Assembly (NCBI GenBank): GCA_039654915.1
Contig: CM077594.1
Location: 14,817,001-14,881,000 of the forward strand
Source of the DNA: Aquilaria yunnanensis
Taxonomy: Eukaryota; Streptophyta; Magnoliopsida; Malvales; Thymelaeaceae
Direction of reading: 5' to 3'
Length of the DNA: 64,000 nucleotides
The notes below the pieces were generated by a model. It was not told where the DNA came from. It was given only the letters and a program-made list of their open reading frames with translations, and did not search any database. Each line of letters opens with the position of its first letter. Positions within the stretch are counted from its first letter, which is position 1. The position numbers and the translations under genes are program-made. Below, one piece after another: positions 24,254 to 35,199 of this stretch.

Positions 24254-25545
24254 AGGGTAAAATTCACCATGGGTCATCTAACTTATTTTTTTGTCCTATC
24301 CGGGTACCTTACCTTTATTTTGTCCTAGCGAGATACCTTTCTTCTTCTTGCGCATCCTGTTTAGTTACTTTCCGTCAAATTGGTCGTTAAATTGGATGGA
24401 AAATGATGAAGTGGCATTAAATAATACTAAAATAAACTTCAAATAACAACTTCAGTCCTCAAACTATTTCAACTACTAATTCTAACCCTTAAAATTTCAC
24501 TTAAGCCAATTCTCGGGCAGAGTTGGTTCGACCAACCACAGAAGAAGACTGAATGGGTTGGACTAATGAAATCGGTTCGGATAGCGGGTCTCGAGCGGAT
24601 CTTTCTTCGAATTCTCCGTTCTCCGACGAGGGAGGAAGGAGCAACGGCCTGGGCTTTACTGCAGAGGGAGAGGCGACCTTGGCAGGGAGGCGGACGGCTC
24701 ATGGAGATTTCGGAGACGACAGGAGGCAGGGAGGACGCGATCTGGAGCGGCGGGAGAAGCACGATCAGACTAATGAAATCGGTTCGGATAGCGGGTCTCG
24801 AGCGGATCTGTCTTCGAATTCGCCGTTCTCCGATGAGGGAGGAAGGAGCAACGGCCTAGGCTCTACTGCAGAGGGAGAGGCGACCTTGGCAGGGAGGCGG
24901 ACGGCTCATGGAGATTTCGGAGACGACGGAAGGCAGGGAGGACGCGATCCGGAGTGGCGGGAGAAGCACGATCGGACTAATGAAATCGGTTCGGATAGCG
25001 GGTCTCGAGCGGATCTTTCTTCGAATTCTCCGTTCTCCGATGAGGGAGGAAGGAGCAACGGCTTGGGCTTTACTGTAGAGGGAGAGGCGACCTTGGCAGG
25101 GAGGCGGACGGCTCATGAAGATTTTGGAGACGACGGGAGGTAGGGAGGACGCGATCCGGAGCGGCGGGAGAAGCACGATCTTCCTCCGATTGAGCGTGGA
25201 CAGCGGCGATATGGGTTCTGGTGCAAGTTTGCGACACGAGGCTAGGCGGACGGGAAGCTGAAGAGGATGAACGGGATGAGAGGGGTAGAATTGGCTTAGG
25301 TGAAATTTTAAGGGTTAGAATTAGTAATTGAAATAGTTTAAGGACTGAAGTTGTTATTTGAAGTTTATTTTAGTATTTTTTAATGTCACTTCATCATTTT
25401 TCATCCAATTTAACGACCAAGTTGACGGAAAGTAGCTGAACAGGATGCGCAAGAAGAGGAAAGGTATCTTGCTAGGACAAAATAAAGGTAAGGTACCCGG
25501 ATATAACAAAAAAATAAGTTAGGTGACCCATGGTGAATTTTACCC
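24254..25545. mobile_element. MULE with ~265-bp TIRs nested in the CACTA element
   Basis: The left end AGGGTAAAATTCACCATGGG and the right end CCCATGGTGAATTTTACCC start TIRs that match for about 265 bp at high identity, from the termini to AAGCCAATTC near 24518 and 25285. Flanks are the perfect 9-bp repeat TATAATTTC (24245-24253 and 25546-25554). The insertion split the CACTA subterminal array and is therefore younger than the CACTA insertion. No transposase is present. The GC-rich interior holds three copies of a 207-bp unit. Confidence 0.88.
24561..25181 (+). repeat. Three tandem copies of a 207-bp (69-codon) unit
   Basis: Units start at 24561, 24768 and 24975, each beginning GACTAATGAAATCGG, with only scattered substitutions. 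Because 207 is a multiple of three, the forward frame from 24553 stays open for 196 codons as 69-residue repeats (NEIGSDSGSRADLSSNSP...). It ends where a third-copy C-to-T change turns CAG into TAG at 25141. A reverse frame is also open across copies two and three. The protein is not recognised. The unit is much more GC-rich than the CACTA host sequence, so it was probably captured and then amplified. Confidence 0.8.
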
Positions 25546-25555
25546 TATAATTTCT

Positions 25556-26110
25556 TCAATTTCCAACGGCTAAAGCGGTTGGAACTATGATAAATAAAAA
25601 TTTCCCTAAAAAAATCCATTAAGCTACACAATTTCCAACGGCATAAGCCGTTGGAAGTAATATATATAAATAATTTCTTCAATTTCCAACGGCTAAAGCC
25701 GTTGGAACTATGCTAAATCCAAATTTTCCTGGAAAAATCCATTAATTTACACATTTTCCAACGGCTAAAGCCGTTGGAACTATAATAAATCCAAATTGCA
25801 CAAAAAACTGCATTAATTTACCCATTTTCCAACGGCATAAGTCGTTGGAAGTAATATATATACATAATTTCTTCATTTTCCAACGGCTAAAGCCATTGGA
25901 ACGAAAATAAATCCAAATTGAATGGAAAATTCATTAATTTACCTATTACTTGGCCCATTTTCCAACGGTTCAAGCCGTTGGAAGTTATATATATATATAA
26001 TTTCCACAATTTCCAACTGCTGGGCAGTTGGAAAATATTTTTTCTTAATTCCAACGGTTTTGGCAGTTGGAAATTTCCAACTGCTTCACCGTTGGAAATA
26101 AGGCAGTTGG
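25556..26110. repeat. CACTA right subterminal palindrome array, outer part
   Basis: About nine palindromes follow each other at roughly 50-80 bp spacing. The inner ones read TTTCCAACGGC-TAAA-GCCGTTGGAA or use CATAAG as the core. The last two change to CCAACTGC...GCAGTTGG, the version found in the left array. Each could form a 10-bp hairpin. Confidence 0.82.
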
Positions 26111-26136
26111 AAATACAGGTTTTTTTAGTAGTGTTT

Positions 26137-27739
26137 GTTCTTGTTTGATGTTTTACTGATTCAACAATTTTACATGGTTTTCCTAGTTTTGACATGTTTT
26201 TGACTAAACAACAAATGAGCTGGTAATCGGGCTGGTGATGTAGCCAGTTTGTGGTTGAATGGTTGAGCCATTCGATCCGGTTTGGTTCTAACAACATTGT
26301 GATATAGTAAATTGATAGCCAAAAAAAAAAAAAAGTTACCAAGTATAAAATAATTATAAGAGTTTTGGGAGCAATCAAGTTAGTAATTACTGTAGAGAAA
26401 TTAGAACAAATGGAGTACTATCATACACTATTTTAAAGTTTGATGAAACGCTTTCGAATAGCTGTTCAATTAACTAGTCCTACGCATTCAGTTACGTCTT
26501 AATTGAATTTAATACAATCGTATAATATATGATCGAGCTTCCTTATTTCTATTCATTAGAAAAAAAAATGATGAAATTTAAACAATTTTACATAAGCCCT
26601 TGAAGCTATATACATATATATATATATATATGGAGGAGAGTAGAGTAGAAAAATTAAAATGGATGGGTATTGAACAGGTCTCAGCTAGCAACAGTGAACC
26701 ATAAGTCTGGCTACGTTGGACTGGTCGATCTGGACATAAAAATATTGTTCGTGTCGTGTGTCTAAGAACGACAAAAGTGACAGGCGAAAGGTAGTTGGCC
26801 AACGTCGTGGGGAATTCAAACCCCCAGCCAAGTTGAAGAAATAATGAGGGAATTGATTAAATATTCATCAACTTTGATCGGTCGGAAGGAAGGAAGAAAG
26901 GAAGGAAAGGAGGACTTGTTTCAAGTCCCCCAAAAATGGAAGACCGCCCTGTGGAAACTTTTCCCGCGTTTATGCAGAAAATTAGTAGCAGTTCTTACTT
27001 TCTAGTTTCTGCCAGCATGCACGTCAACAAATTAATCAAGTGCTTTTAATTTCTTTTTAGTGTAATACTCACATAATGCATGCACTATTTAAGGGATTAA
27101 GGAGACAAATTAAATGGAAGGGAGCAGTGCCGGAACCACCATGGGGCAGGCGGGTGCTGCTGCCCCCCGAAAATTTCAGAAATTTGTAAATATGAGGTAC
27201 TAACTTGGCTATTTTCTGAGAAACTAAGGAACATATGAGAATTTTTTCCCCCAAATGGTTGAAGAACGTACAAAGGATAAATAGCGCCAAGAGTGATAAA
27301 TCTTTATCTTTTATTGCGAGTTTGCCCCTAATCTATGAAACATTTCATATCCATCCCAAACCATTCTCTCTCAACATCTCTGTGTCTCTCTCTCTCCTCT
27401 AGTCTACTTAAGTGATGATTAATCAAAATAAAGTAATTATTTTAATAATTTTTATTTAAAATAGATATTACTTTAATAATATATACACCTAATAATTATT
27501 TAAATAATTTTTTATAAAATTTAATTTCTATAAATAAATTTTTTCTATTAAGTTTGGGTCATCGCTCGTCTCACATCCTCCTAACCCCTAGCCCCCCCGA
27601 GTCTCAAAACTTGGGTTCGCCACTGGAAGGGAGTTCAATATAATAAGGAGAACTTCAAATATCACTACTAGATAATTGGACAAATGGTATGACCAATAGC
27701 ATGGCGGAATTGTCAGAAAAGTATTAACTATTACGAGTA
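26137..27739. other. Intergenic, no gene recognised
   Basis: AT-rich spacer with a (TA)n run at 26613-26632, a GGAA-rich stretch at 26880-26912 and a CT-rich stretch near 27380-27397. Several small open frames show no family resemblance. Confidence 0.45.
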
Positions 27740-27748
27740 TTATTATCA

Positions 27749-28852
27749 TAGGTAAAATACATATTTAGTCCCCTAATTTTAAGGGTTACCCTAATGTAGT
27801 CTCTTAACTTAAAAAGTGATTATTAAAGTACCCTAACTCAACTAAAGTGTCATATTTTGGTCACTACCATTAGTTTTATCGTTATTTCATATGGAAATTG
27901 TCTACGCAGTACCCTTACTGCCACGTGTCCATCCCTTTCACTATAGTAGGTGACTAAATTGAAAGAACAACAAATTTCAAACTAAAATGATGCAAACGCA
28001 TAATCCTAAAGTCCTAAGACATGGTTTAACCCATTATCTTCTTCTCCAGACCTTTTTCATTGATACTATGCCACTGACCTCCGCCTCTCCATCTCTCCGT
28101 CTCCCTGTCTCCTCATCTCCTTACCTACCCATCACCCCGTCTTTGTCTACCCAATCATTGCCACACTTGTCTTCTCTTTTCGCCAATTTTACCCGCCACC
28201 ATCTCGTCGCCGCCCACACCAATTACGCCCATTCTTTTCTCTCACCGTTGCCCTTCAGTGCTGATTATGCCCGACCAACACTTCACCACTGCCCATGCCG
28301 ATTACTGTCGCTCTCTCCGGCTCACTGGCTCTGGCCTCTGGACCTTCAGTGCTTTCGATTATTACGCACGCTACACTGCCATTCGAACTCGTTCTGGAAT
28401 CGGACAAATCAAACCGTTGTCTTATGGTTTTTGCTCGATTTTGATTCCAGTGAAAGTTGAGGGGGAGGGAAAATATAGGAAGCAAGAATAGTGTTAAGGC
28501 AGCAAGCATGATTTGAGTTAGAAAGAGGGAGAAGGGCAACGACGTTCGAATTAGAGATTGGGGAAGATTGGGTTAACTATCATTTTAGGTCCCTAAAATT
28601 ACTTTTTATGCCAATTTTAGCTTGAATTTTATTGTTCTTCCAATCTAGTCACTTTTTTATCATAAAAGAGACTACCATGTGGTAATATACATGTGATGTA
28701 GGTAATTTCCATCCAAATAACAGTAGAACTAACGGTAGGGACTAAAATAGGATGCTTAAGTTGAGTTAAGAGACTTTAATAGTCACTTTTTGAGTTAAGA
28801 GACTACATTAGGACGACCCTTAAAGCTAGGGGATTAAATATGGATTTTACCC
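27749..28852. mobile_element. MULE-like element, sister of 31621-32938
   Basis: The left end (GGTAAAATACATATTTAGTC) and the right end (ATTTAATATGGATTTTACCC type) start TIRs of about 200 bp or more. The 9-bp repeat TTATTATCA lies at 27740-27748 and 28853-28861. The TIRs closely resemble those at 31621-32938, including AACTCAAAAAGTGA and the TCAACTTAAGTGTCCTATTT block. The interior (about 28060-28560) is GC-richer and unrelated to that of the sister. Long open frames on both strands there (27987-28460 +, 28255-28539 -) resemble no family I know. Confidence 0.78.
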
Positions 28853-28861
28853 TTATTATCA

Positions 28862-31610
28862 CATATAAAAGTAGGAAGATGTTGTGTCCCAAAGAAAAAA
28901 ACAAGGTTGCAAAACTGAAAAAGTATTATGATTATTACAATCATCATAAATCTTTAACATTTTTGTGATGCCATGTATGCAACTACATACGACATCCCTA
29001 AAACATGACAAACATGTGACGATTGTTTGTTATGATACACAGATAACATAATTTGCGATAGTTGGAATTAATTTTTTTATTCTTTTTAGTTTGTTATGTG
29101 ATTATTTGTGTGCTGTGTGTATGTATATACATAGATTAACAAATAAAAAATAAGTTTAATATAAGAAGAAATTAATTAAAATTAAACTATATATGAGAAA
29201 TATATAAAAAATGTGATGATTTACTTACAAATTACAGAAAAATCCTAAAATATCTTAAAAACCTTATTACATATAGTGACCAAGTTATTTGAAGTGGTTG
29301 ACCATCATAGGTCCTATCCAATCTGTAAAACAAAGGATTATTACAATCATTAAACTAATCAGAATTGCCTTAGCTTGTAGTTGTTTGCTCATTATTAATT
29401 GATTGAAGGCATCACTCAATGCAACATTGGCTTTGGCTTCGACTTGAGCTCAAATCTCAACCTGATGCCTTCCTTAATCTAGGACACTTGGGGGTGCAAT
29501 TGAGGTTTTTTTGTTATGTAGTTGGTTTTAACTATTTTGTAGTTTGGTAGTTTTTGCTGACTGGTCAATGTATAGCACCTAATCAGGTATGTATGAAAAA
29601 AGAAACATTAGTAAATTTTTAAATGAAATTTATTTAATTAAAAAAGAAAAAGTGGTTTAAAAATTAAAAAAAATCAAAATTACCCTAGTCGACTATTTAG
29701 GCAACCCTTCTTTAGTAGTTTAGCTACCTCATGTGAAGCATCCACATCAAATTGAGGACACGTGTCTAGAACAAAGTACTTCTGTGTGACCCATTTTGAA
29801 TGTATCATTCTTGCAGTCAAATATAAGGATAAATTAGTAAAAGATGTTACATAAGATGTTAGAAATGTTGAAAACAATAAGTTAGTAAACAATAAATGTT
29901 TGAGAATTACCTCGAGCTGATGAGTAACTAGATCAACAATGGGTTGATTGGTTTTTCTTGCTTATATGTGTTGCAGTCCAATAGTCCTCAAAGCCTGGCT
30001 TTTACCTATTCCTTTGTTAGGTGTGTAATATTTTATTGCACGTTAACATTTGAAGTAATTATATGACCAATTATGAATTAAATAAAATTAAGTGTATTTA
30101 AAAATAGTTCATACTATTCTATCCTATCCTAGTGCATCTTATTGAAAATGGAGCCCATGTATGCTTTAGCACCAGCATTTGATGAATTGACTATGCCCTT
30201 GATCAATGTAACAACCACATATCTTGCCTTTAAATTTGCAGTCTTCCACTGACCATGTAGTTGATGCCACAGAAGCTTGTCAAAGTCGTTCAGGACATGC
30301 GGGTTAAGCAAATCATAGTTAGTGTTATTGGCAAAAAAAAATTTAAGACTTTGCCCTTCACATCTTGTAGCTAATGATATACTCCATTTCATAAGGAACT
30401 TCCATATATGCTATAGAAAATAAGCTTTATAATAAAAAAAATGTTGCTGCATTGATCAATAGTACTCTTGAAATAAATGTACAATTGGATTGTTAAAGTT
30501 TGTAAAAGTGCACTTAAGGCACTTAAAGTTTTTATATTAAAAAAAGTAAACTAATTCATTAAAAAAACTAAACTTAAAATTTACTCCTAGTCACCTCACG
30601 TGTTCCTCTTTTGGGCCTAGGGCATCTGTTGTCACGACAGCCATGTATGTAATTCTTCCAATTTCCAATAGATTGAATTTAGTATATCTTAGACCACTTT
30701 ATCTGCATAAAGGTTGGAATAGTTGAAAATTGATAAATTAGAAAACAAAAATAAAATTAGTAATCTATTTCATGTAAGAATATGTATAAAAAATTATTAT
30801 AAATAAATACTCACATAGGATAATCATTTAACTTTGATTCAGATATTGTGGTTGCTACTGATTGACCACCTTTGGTTCATGTTGTGGATAAAGGCTCATT
30901 GTGGATGGGAAACACTCCTCAGTGTGCTCGTCATTTAAGAAAGGTCTGCTTGAGTCATTGACCTGTTAATCCTACTACTCGACCGACCAATCCTCATATA
31001 TGTTCTCTAGGTCAACCTAATAAAATGAATTGCGTAAATACATTGTACTGGGCCACATATCTATGTCTCGCATATATATGTTGAAAATGTTGAAACATGA
31101 AAAAAGTATGGAGAATGTAGCGTTATTGGGAGTTGGCAAATAGGTGTCCCGATGATGTGCTAGCTAACTAGGTTAGTAGGACCTGGGTTGACAACACTTT
31201 AAGTAGTGTCAGGCAAAAAATAGGCACGGTTAGGACAATTGGGCATCGACTTAGAGCACATGTAGTTAAGGAGCAGCTTGACCACATCCGAGAGTAAAAA
31301 GGGTCATATGTGCTGTGACTTGATGATGGTTGCCTAGATATATGTTGCTTTGTCCTAAATTTTGGAAATAGTTGGTTTAGGCACTGTTGTGAATTACAAT
31401 TTTAGTTCCAATTTTTTTTAAGTTTTTACAATAAAGTCTTTAAAGTTTAGAAAGTCATAGTTTAGGCATTACTATAAAATTACATGGTTATTCCCTAAAT
31501 TGTTTTCCAACCTAAGGTTTGAAAAGACGCAAATAGGAACTAACATAAAATTACAAGTTTTGTCCCTAAACTTATTTTTTTTTAAAAAAAATTCCTACAA
31601 ACCTTGCAAA
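28862..31610. other. Unclassified AT-rich region with degenerate coding scraps
   Basis: Reverse-strand open pieces at 30129-30392 (HVLNDFDKLLWHQLHGQWK, then IVNSSNAGAKAYMGSIFNK) and 29680-29892 (CPQFDVDASHEVAKLLKKGC) have protein-like composition and the same orientation. They suggest a decayed multi-exon gene, most likely from a transposon. Further pieces on the same strand at about 30600-31000 are broken by stops. No family or element ends could be assigned. Confidence 0.4.
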
Positions 31611-32009
31611 CCCTAAAATAGGGTAAAATCCATATGTAGTCCCCTAACTTTAAGGATCGTCCTAATGTGATCCCTTAACTCAAAAAGTGGTTCTTAAAGT
31701 TCCCTAACTCAACTTAAGTGTCCTATTTTGGTCCCTGCCGTCAGTTCAGGCGTTATTTCAGACGAAAATTATCTACGTGGCATCTAAACTGCCACATGTC
31801 ATCTTATTTTATGGCAATAAATGACTACATTGGAAGAATACAAAAATTTATGTTAGAATTGACCCAAACTAATAACCTTAGGAACTTAAATGTATATTAG
31901 CCAGCAATCTGTCTTCTTCCCCAAATCTTTGCCGGCGGAAGCGAACCAGACGACATCTCTATTTGGCAAACCTTCACCGCCCCGATCAACTTCTCCGGTA
32001 ACTTCATCA

Positions 32010-32416
32010 TTTGGAATCCCTTACCGCTCTTCTCCTGAATTGGAAGGAGATATAATCGGCTTCCCAAAAGGTATTGCCGACGTAATCATCGGAGGCACCG
32101 TCGATGCCGCCGCGGAAGTCGATACCTTCCGCCGTTGGATTTTGCAAAAGAGTTTCTTTTCACCTCTCCGGAAACACTCGTTGGAAAATTCCCACCGATC
32201 GGGAACCAATTTTCTAAATCCCTACAAATTCAAGGGCAAAAGGCACCGAAATCAGAGATCCGAAGCATATCCGGGTGAAAACGGAAAGAATCAAGCAAGT
32301 AATTGAAATCGGCGTACGTAGGTATTGAGTTGGCGGACGAAGCTGGAGAAATTGTTGTGCTTGAAGTATTTGGGAAGCAAATCGCGGGTGAAAATGGTGG
32401 GATTCCAGCAAATCAC
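32010..32416 (-). pseudogene. Captured HSFB2-like DNA-binding-domain fragment with intron
   Basis: The reverse strand reads [15 protein letters not shown] and [17 protein letters not shown] 96-bp GT-AG segment (32222-32317) follows, and then from 32221 [32 protein letters not shown] and SPSNSGEE before a stop. The intron falls exactly where HSF genes carry the conserved intron in the DNA-binding domain. The VPDRWEFSN and IQRRK forms and the SPSNSGEE tail point to class B, group B2. The first helix of the domain is missing, replaced by the EDR2 piece. The retained intron shows that genomic DNA was captured, not a spliced transcript. From the ATG in the EDR2 tail (near 32425) the fused frame would be open through both HSF exons. 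Confidence 0.85.
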
Positions 32417-32632
32417 CGCTTTCTTCATGATCCACGGCCCTTTCACGATCCGGTTTACAATCTTGAAGCGCTGGTTCCGGAACGGGTTGTCGCCGTGAAT
32501 GAACCGGTGGAGAAGCGAACCGGCTGGAATCGGTTCCTTGGTGGCGAAGTAGAAGACTACGTTGTGGTGATCCTTTCCGGGGGACCTGGAGATTGACGGC
32601 CAAAACGAGGAACCGATCGGCGGCGGACGGTG
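32417..32632 (-). pseudogene. Captured EDR2 C-terminal (DUF1336) fragment
   Basis: The reverse strand reads [11 protein letters not shown], then after a one-base slip [36 protein letters not shown] and [17 protein letters not shown]. This run is characteristic of the EDR2_C/DUF1336 domain of ENHANCED DISEASE RESISTANCE 2 and its relatives, which are PH-START lipid-binding regulators of cell death. The slip is in a run of five C (complement of 32579-32583) where four would keep the frame. Only about 70 residues are present, with no start codon or upstream exons. The last codons run directly into the HSF fragment in the same frame. Non-functional as EDR2. Confidence 0.8.
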
Positions 32633-32948
32633 AGAGTTGGGGAAGAAGATGAAATTAGGGTTATCAACTTTTTAAGTCCCTGAAATTATTTTTGTGTCAA
32701 ATCTAACCTAAGGTTTATTATTCTTTCAGTCTCATCACTTATTGCCATAAAATAGGATGCCATGTGGCAGTTTACGTGTCACGTAGGCAATTTTTGTCTG
32801 AAATAACGCCTGAACTGACAGTAAGGACTAAAATAGGATAGGTGAGTTGAGTTATGGGACTTTAATAGTCACTTTTTGAGTTAAGGGACCACATTAGGAC
32901 GACCTTTAAAGTTAGGGGACCAAATTTTGATTTTACCCCTCTAAAATA

Positions 32949-33810
32949 TAACACAATTTGCATAGAAGACACATAAAGTACCAAAAATACTGAAACAAAC
33001 TTAGCAACTCCATACTACTCAATAGAATGACCTATGAATCACTAACAAGTATAGATCAAAGCTTAAAAAAACCATAAATTATTAAGAGATTAAGAAATTT
33101 CAAAAGAGTGGAGAATGAGGAACCTAGAGTTGTGATTGCAATGATCTGGAAATTTTTCATCACAAATGTAATTGTAGCAAAATTGTCACAATGTTATATA
33201 ATTGACTGATAGCTTGCTAAAATTTTATAATGATTGCTAATTGTTACAAAATTATTAATTCATTACAGATGAATGTAGTAAATGCCTTCATCTCTTGTAG
33301 TATATTAAAGGCACATATATCATATATGTTATCACTCTATTACCTTCTAGTACATATATACCACAAGTTGGGACATGCTAAAAAAGTTTTTCACCAAGCA
33401 TCTAATTATGTTGATGTCCCACATTATGCACAAAGTTGTGCATTTTAATGAGGTTTTTATTTGTATAATACATCCAGCATTTGATAGTTAGTTTAGACCC
33501 AGACTAATTCGTATAAAGCCGTATCAAACCTCATCTCAGGGGAAAGATCTTCCAAGACTCATTTCTTCATTCACAAGAATTGAATACAACATATTACTTA
33601 ACAACTAACGAGTAGCACTTTCCAATTTTTCTCATAAGTCAATTTGCATCCAATCATGTCGATCCTTGAAATTTAAGGGTTAATTATAAAGCATTTCTTC
33701 TTTTTGGTCTAAGAAATATACTTTCATTTCAAACAATTAAGGACACAACATATTTCTTCCTTTAGTGTTAAACATTTTTTTAATGAAAAATAAAGATGCA
33801 TTGTTAATAA
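32949..33810. other. Intergenic, nothing recognised
   Basis: AT-rich spacer between the Pack-MULE and the LINE. The open frame at 33230-33448 has no recognisable similarity. Confidence 0.45.
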
Positions 33811-34138
33811 ACAAGAATTACATCAATTTCATAACTTTTGCTGTTATTGAAGGTTGTTCAATTTCTAAAGAGAGAAGGTTCAAAATTAGGGATTTGGACA
33901 TTGTTCTGAAGAACAATCCTTAGATGTGCCTATAGGCAGACACTGGCGGGGGTTGAAAGGTAGAGGACGAGGCAGGCTGAAAAGGGCAAATTACTTGGAA
34001 AATTGAGGTTCTATGGAAGCATAGGAAAGCAGTGAAGGCTCTGATGTAGAGGTCGAACAGTGCAGGAGTTTGCCAATTGCGTGTAATACGGAAATTAGTG
34101 GAAGCTCATAGGCTCATGTTGTAGAAGAGGAATAAAAA

Positions 34139-34830
34139 ATGAAGACAGTGAAGGACATAACTATTCAACAACCCCTGGGTTTCGAGCTACTGTATATGGA
34201 GGCCAAGGTTGATTCAGAGGTGGTTAAGCTTAATGATAAGAAGATCAACGACAACTGTTCGGAGTGGAAGCTGACTTTGGTTAGTACAATTGTAGGTACT
34301 GAGATATTAACAGAGAACATAAAACGATTTGTTAGCACGAAATGGAAAAATGTGCTTCCACCTTTGGTTACGAAGATCTAATCAAGTTTGTTTATTTTTT
34401 TGTTTTACATCTCTAGCAAATTTGATGAAGATTCTATAAGGGCCCATTAATTTTATATTCGAGAAACCTCTGTTGTTGAAAAAATGGGAAATGAATATGA
34501 AGCTAGATAAGGAATTGTTCTACGTTATCCCAGTTTGGATCCAATTACCGAATTTAAAATTACAATATTGGTATCCTAGAATAATAAACCGCCTTGTTAG
34601 TAAAATTGGTAAATCTTTGTTAACCGATTATGCTACTATCCATAAAACTAGATTATCATATGCGTGGATCTTAGTTGATGTGAGGTGGAAAGATGATGTG
34701 TTGCACTTCATTATGATAAAAAAGCCTGATGGACAGTTTGAATCCCAACTTGTCCATTATGAATAGTGGCTAGCACAATGTGGGAAGTGCAAAAAGTAGG
34801 GGCATAATGAGGAAGTCTGTGATCCTAATG
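34139..34830 (+). pseudogene. LINE ORF1 remnant (DUF4283 and zinc knuckle)
   Basis: Pieces in successive frames read KRFVSTKWKNVLPPLV, KKWEMNMKLDKELF, VIPVWIQLPNLKLQYW and SKIGKSLLTDYATIHKTRLS, the pattern of the DUF4283 domain of plant LINE ORF1 proteins. QCGKCKK and then HNEEVCD (with a stop between them) is the start of the zinc knuckle that follows. The protein would bind the element's RNA. Stops at about 34379 and 34763 and at least one frameshift disrupt it. Confidence 0.72.
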
Positions 34831-35199
34831 CATAGAATGATAAGAAAAAGTCTGGGTAGGGTCCTATTGCGTCCAAGAATAAGGCTCATACTACCCAGGT
34901 TCCTCAAGTCCCAAGTACTAGTACTCTTCAAACTGCGCCAACTATGGATAAGGGGAATATTGCACTTGAGGAAACAATCCCCGAAACTTAGAGTAGAAAG
35001 GCCGACAGTTATAGTGTGTGGCAAATTGGTCAGGTTGTCAAGTCTGAGAGCAAGGTCAAACAACAGATTATGATGCAACCGAAATTGAAGGGCATTGCTT
35101 TGGGCAAACCCTTTGACAAGCTTCAGGTGGAGGAAAAGGTGGAGGTAAGGGGTGACTATAAACCTAATTCTCTTTTCATCCTTACTTGATGTGGTGTTG

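Larger units (their letters stand above)
15528..26133 (-). mobile_element. Complete 10.6-kb CACTA (En/Spm-type) transposon
   Basis: The termini are perfect 14-bp inverted repeats, CACTACTAAAAAAA at 15528 and its complement ending at 26133. They are flanked by 3-bp TSDs TTT at 15525-15527 and 26134-26136, as expected for CACTA elements. Both genes read right to left, so the biological 5' end is near 26133: a TNP2-type transposase (18030-21641) and a Transposase_24 gene (16211-17849). Both ends carry subterminal arrays of CCAACGGC/GCCGTTGG-type words, the presumed transposase-binding zones. A MULE is nested at 24254-25545. Premature stops and a frameshift indicate that it is now non-autonomous, though intact at its ends. 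Confidence 0.93.
31621..32938 (-). mobile_element. Pack-MULE carrying a chimera of two host genes
   Basis: The termini GGGTAAAATCCATATG and CAAATTTTGATTTTACCC start long TIRs of roughly 200 bp. Flanking 10-mers CCCTAAAATA and CTCTAAAATA match at 9 of 10 positions. The TIRs belong to the same family as those at 27749-28852. The GC-rich interior reads on the reverse strand as an EDR2 C-terminal fragment (32417-32632) followed by an HSF DNA-binding-domain fragment with its intron (about 32010-32416). No transposase is present. Acquisition of genic DNA between MULE TIRs is the established definition of a Pack-MULE. Confidence 0.85.

Noticed and set aside
24856..25176. 106-codon reverse-strand open frame
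   Set aside because: A by-product of the 207-bp tandem repeat, whose length is a multiple of three; no independent support.
25556..26110. Regularly spaced short repeats resembling a CRISPR array
   Set aside because: The units are palindromic transposon subterminal motifs with AT-rich, related spacers in a plant CACTA element. There are no cas genes and the genome is eukaryotic.
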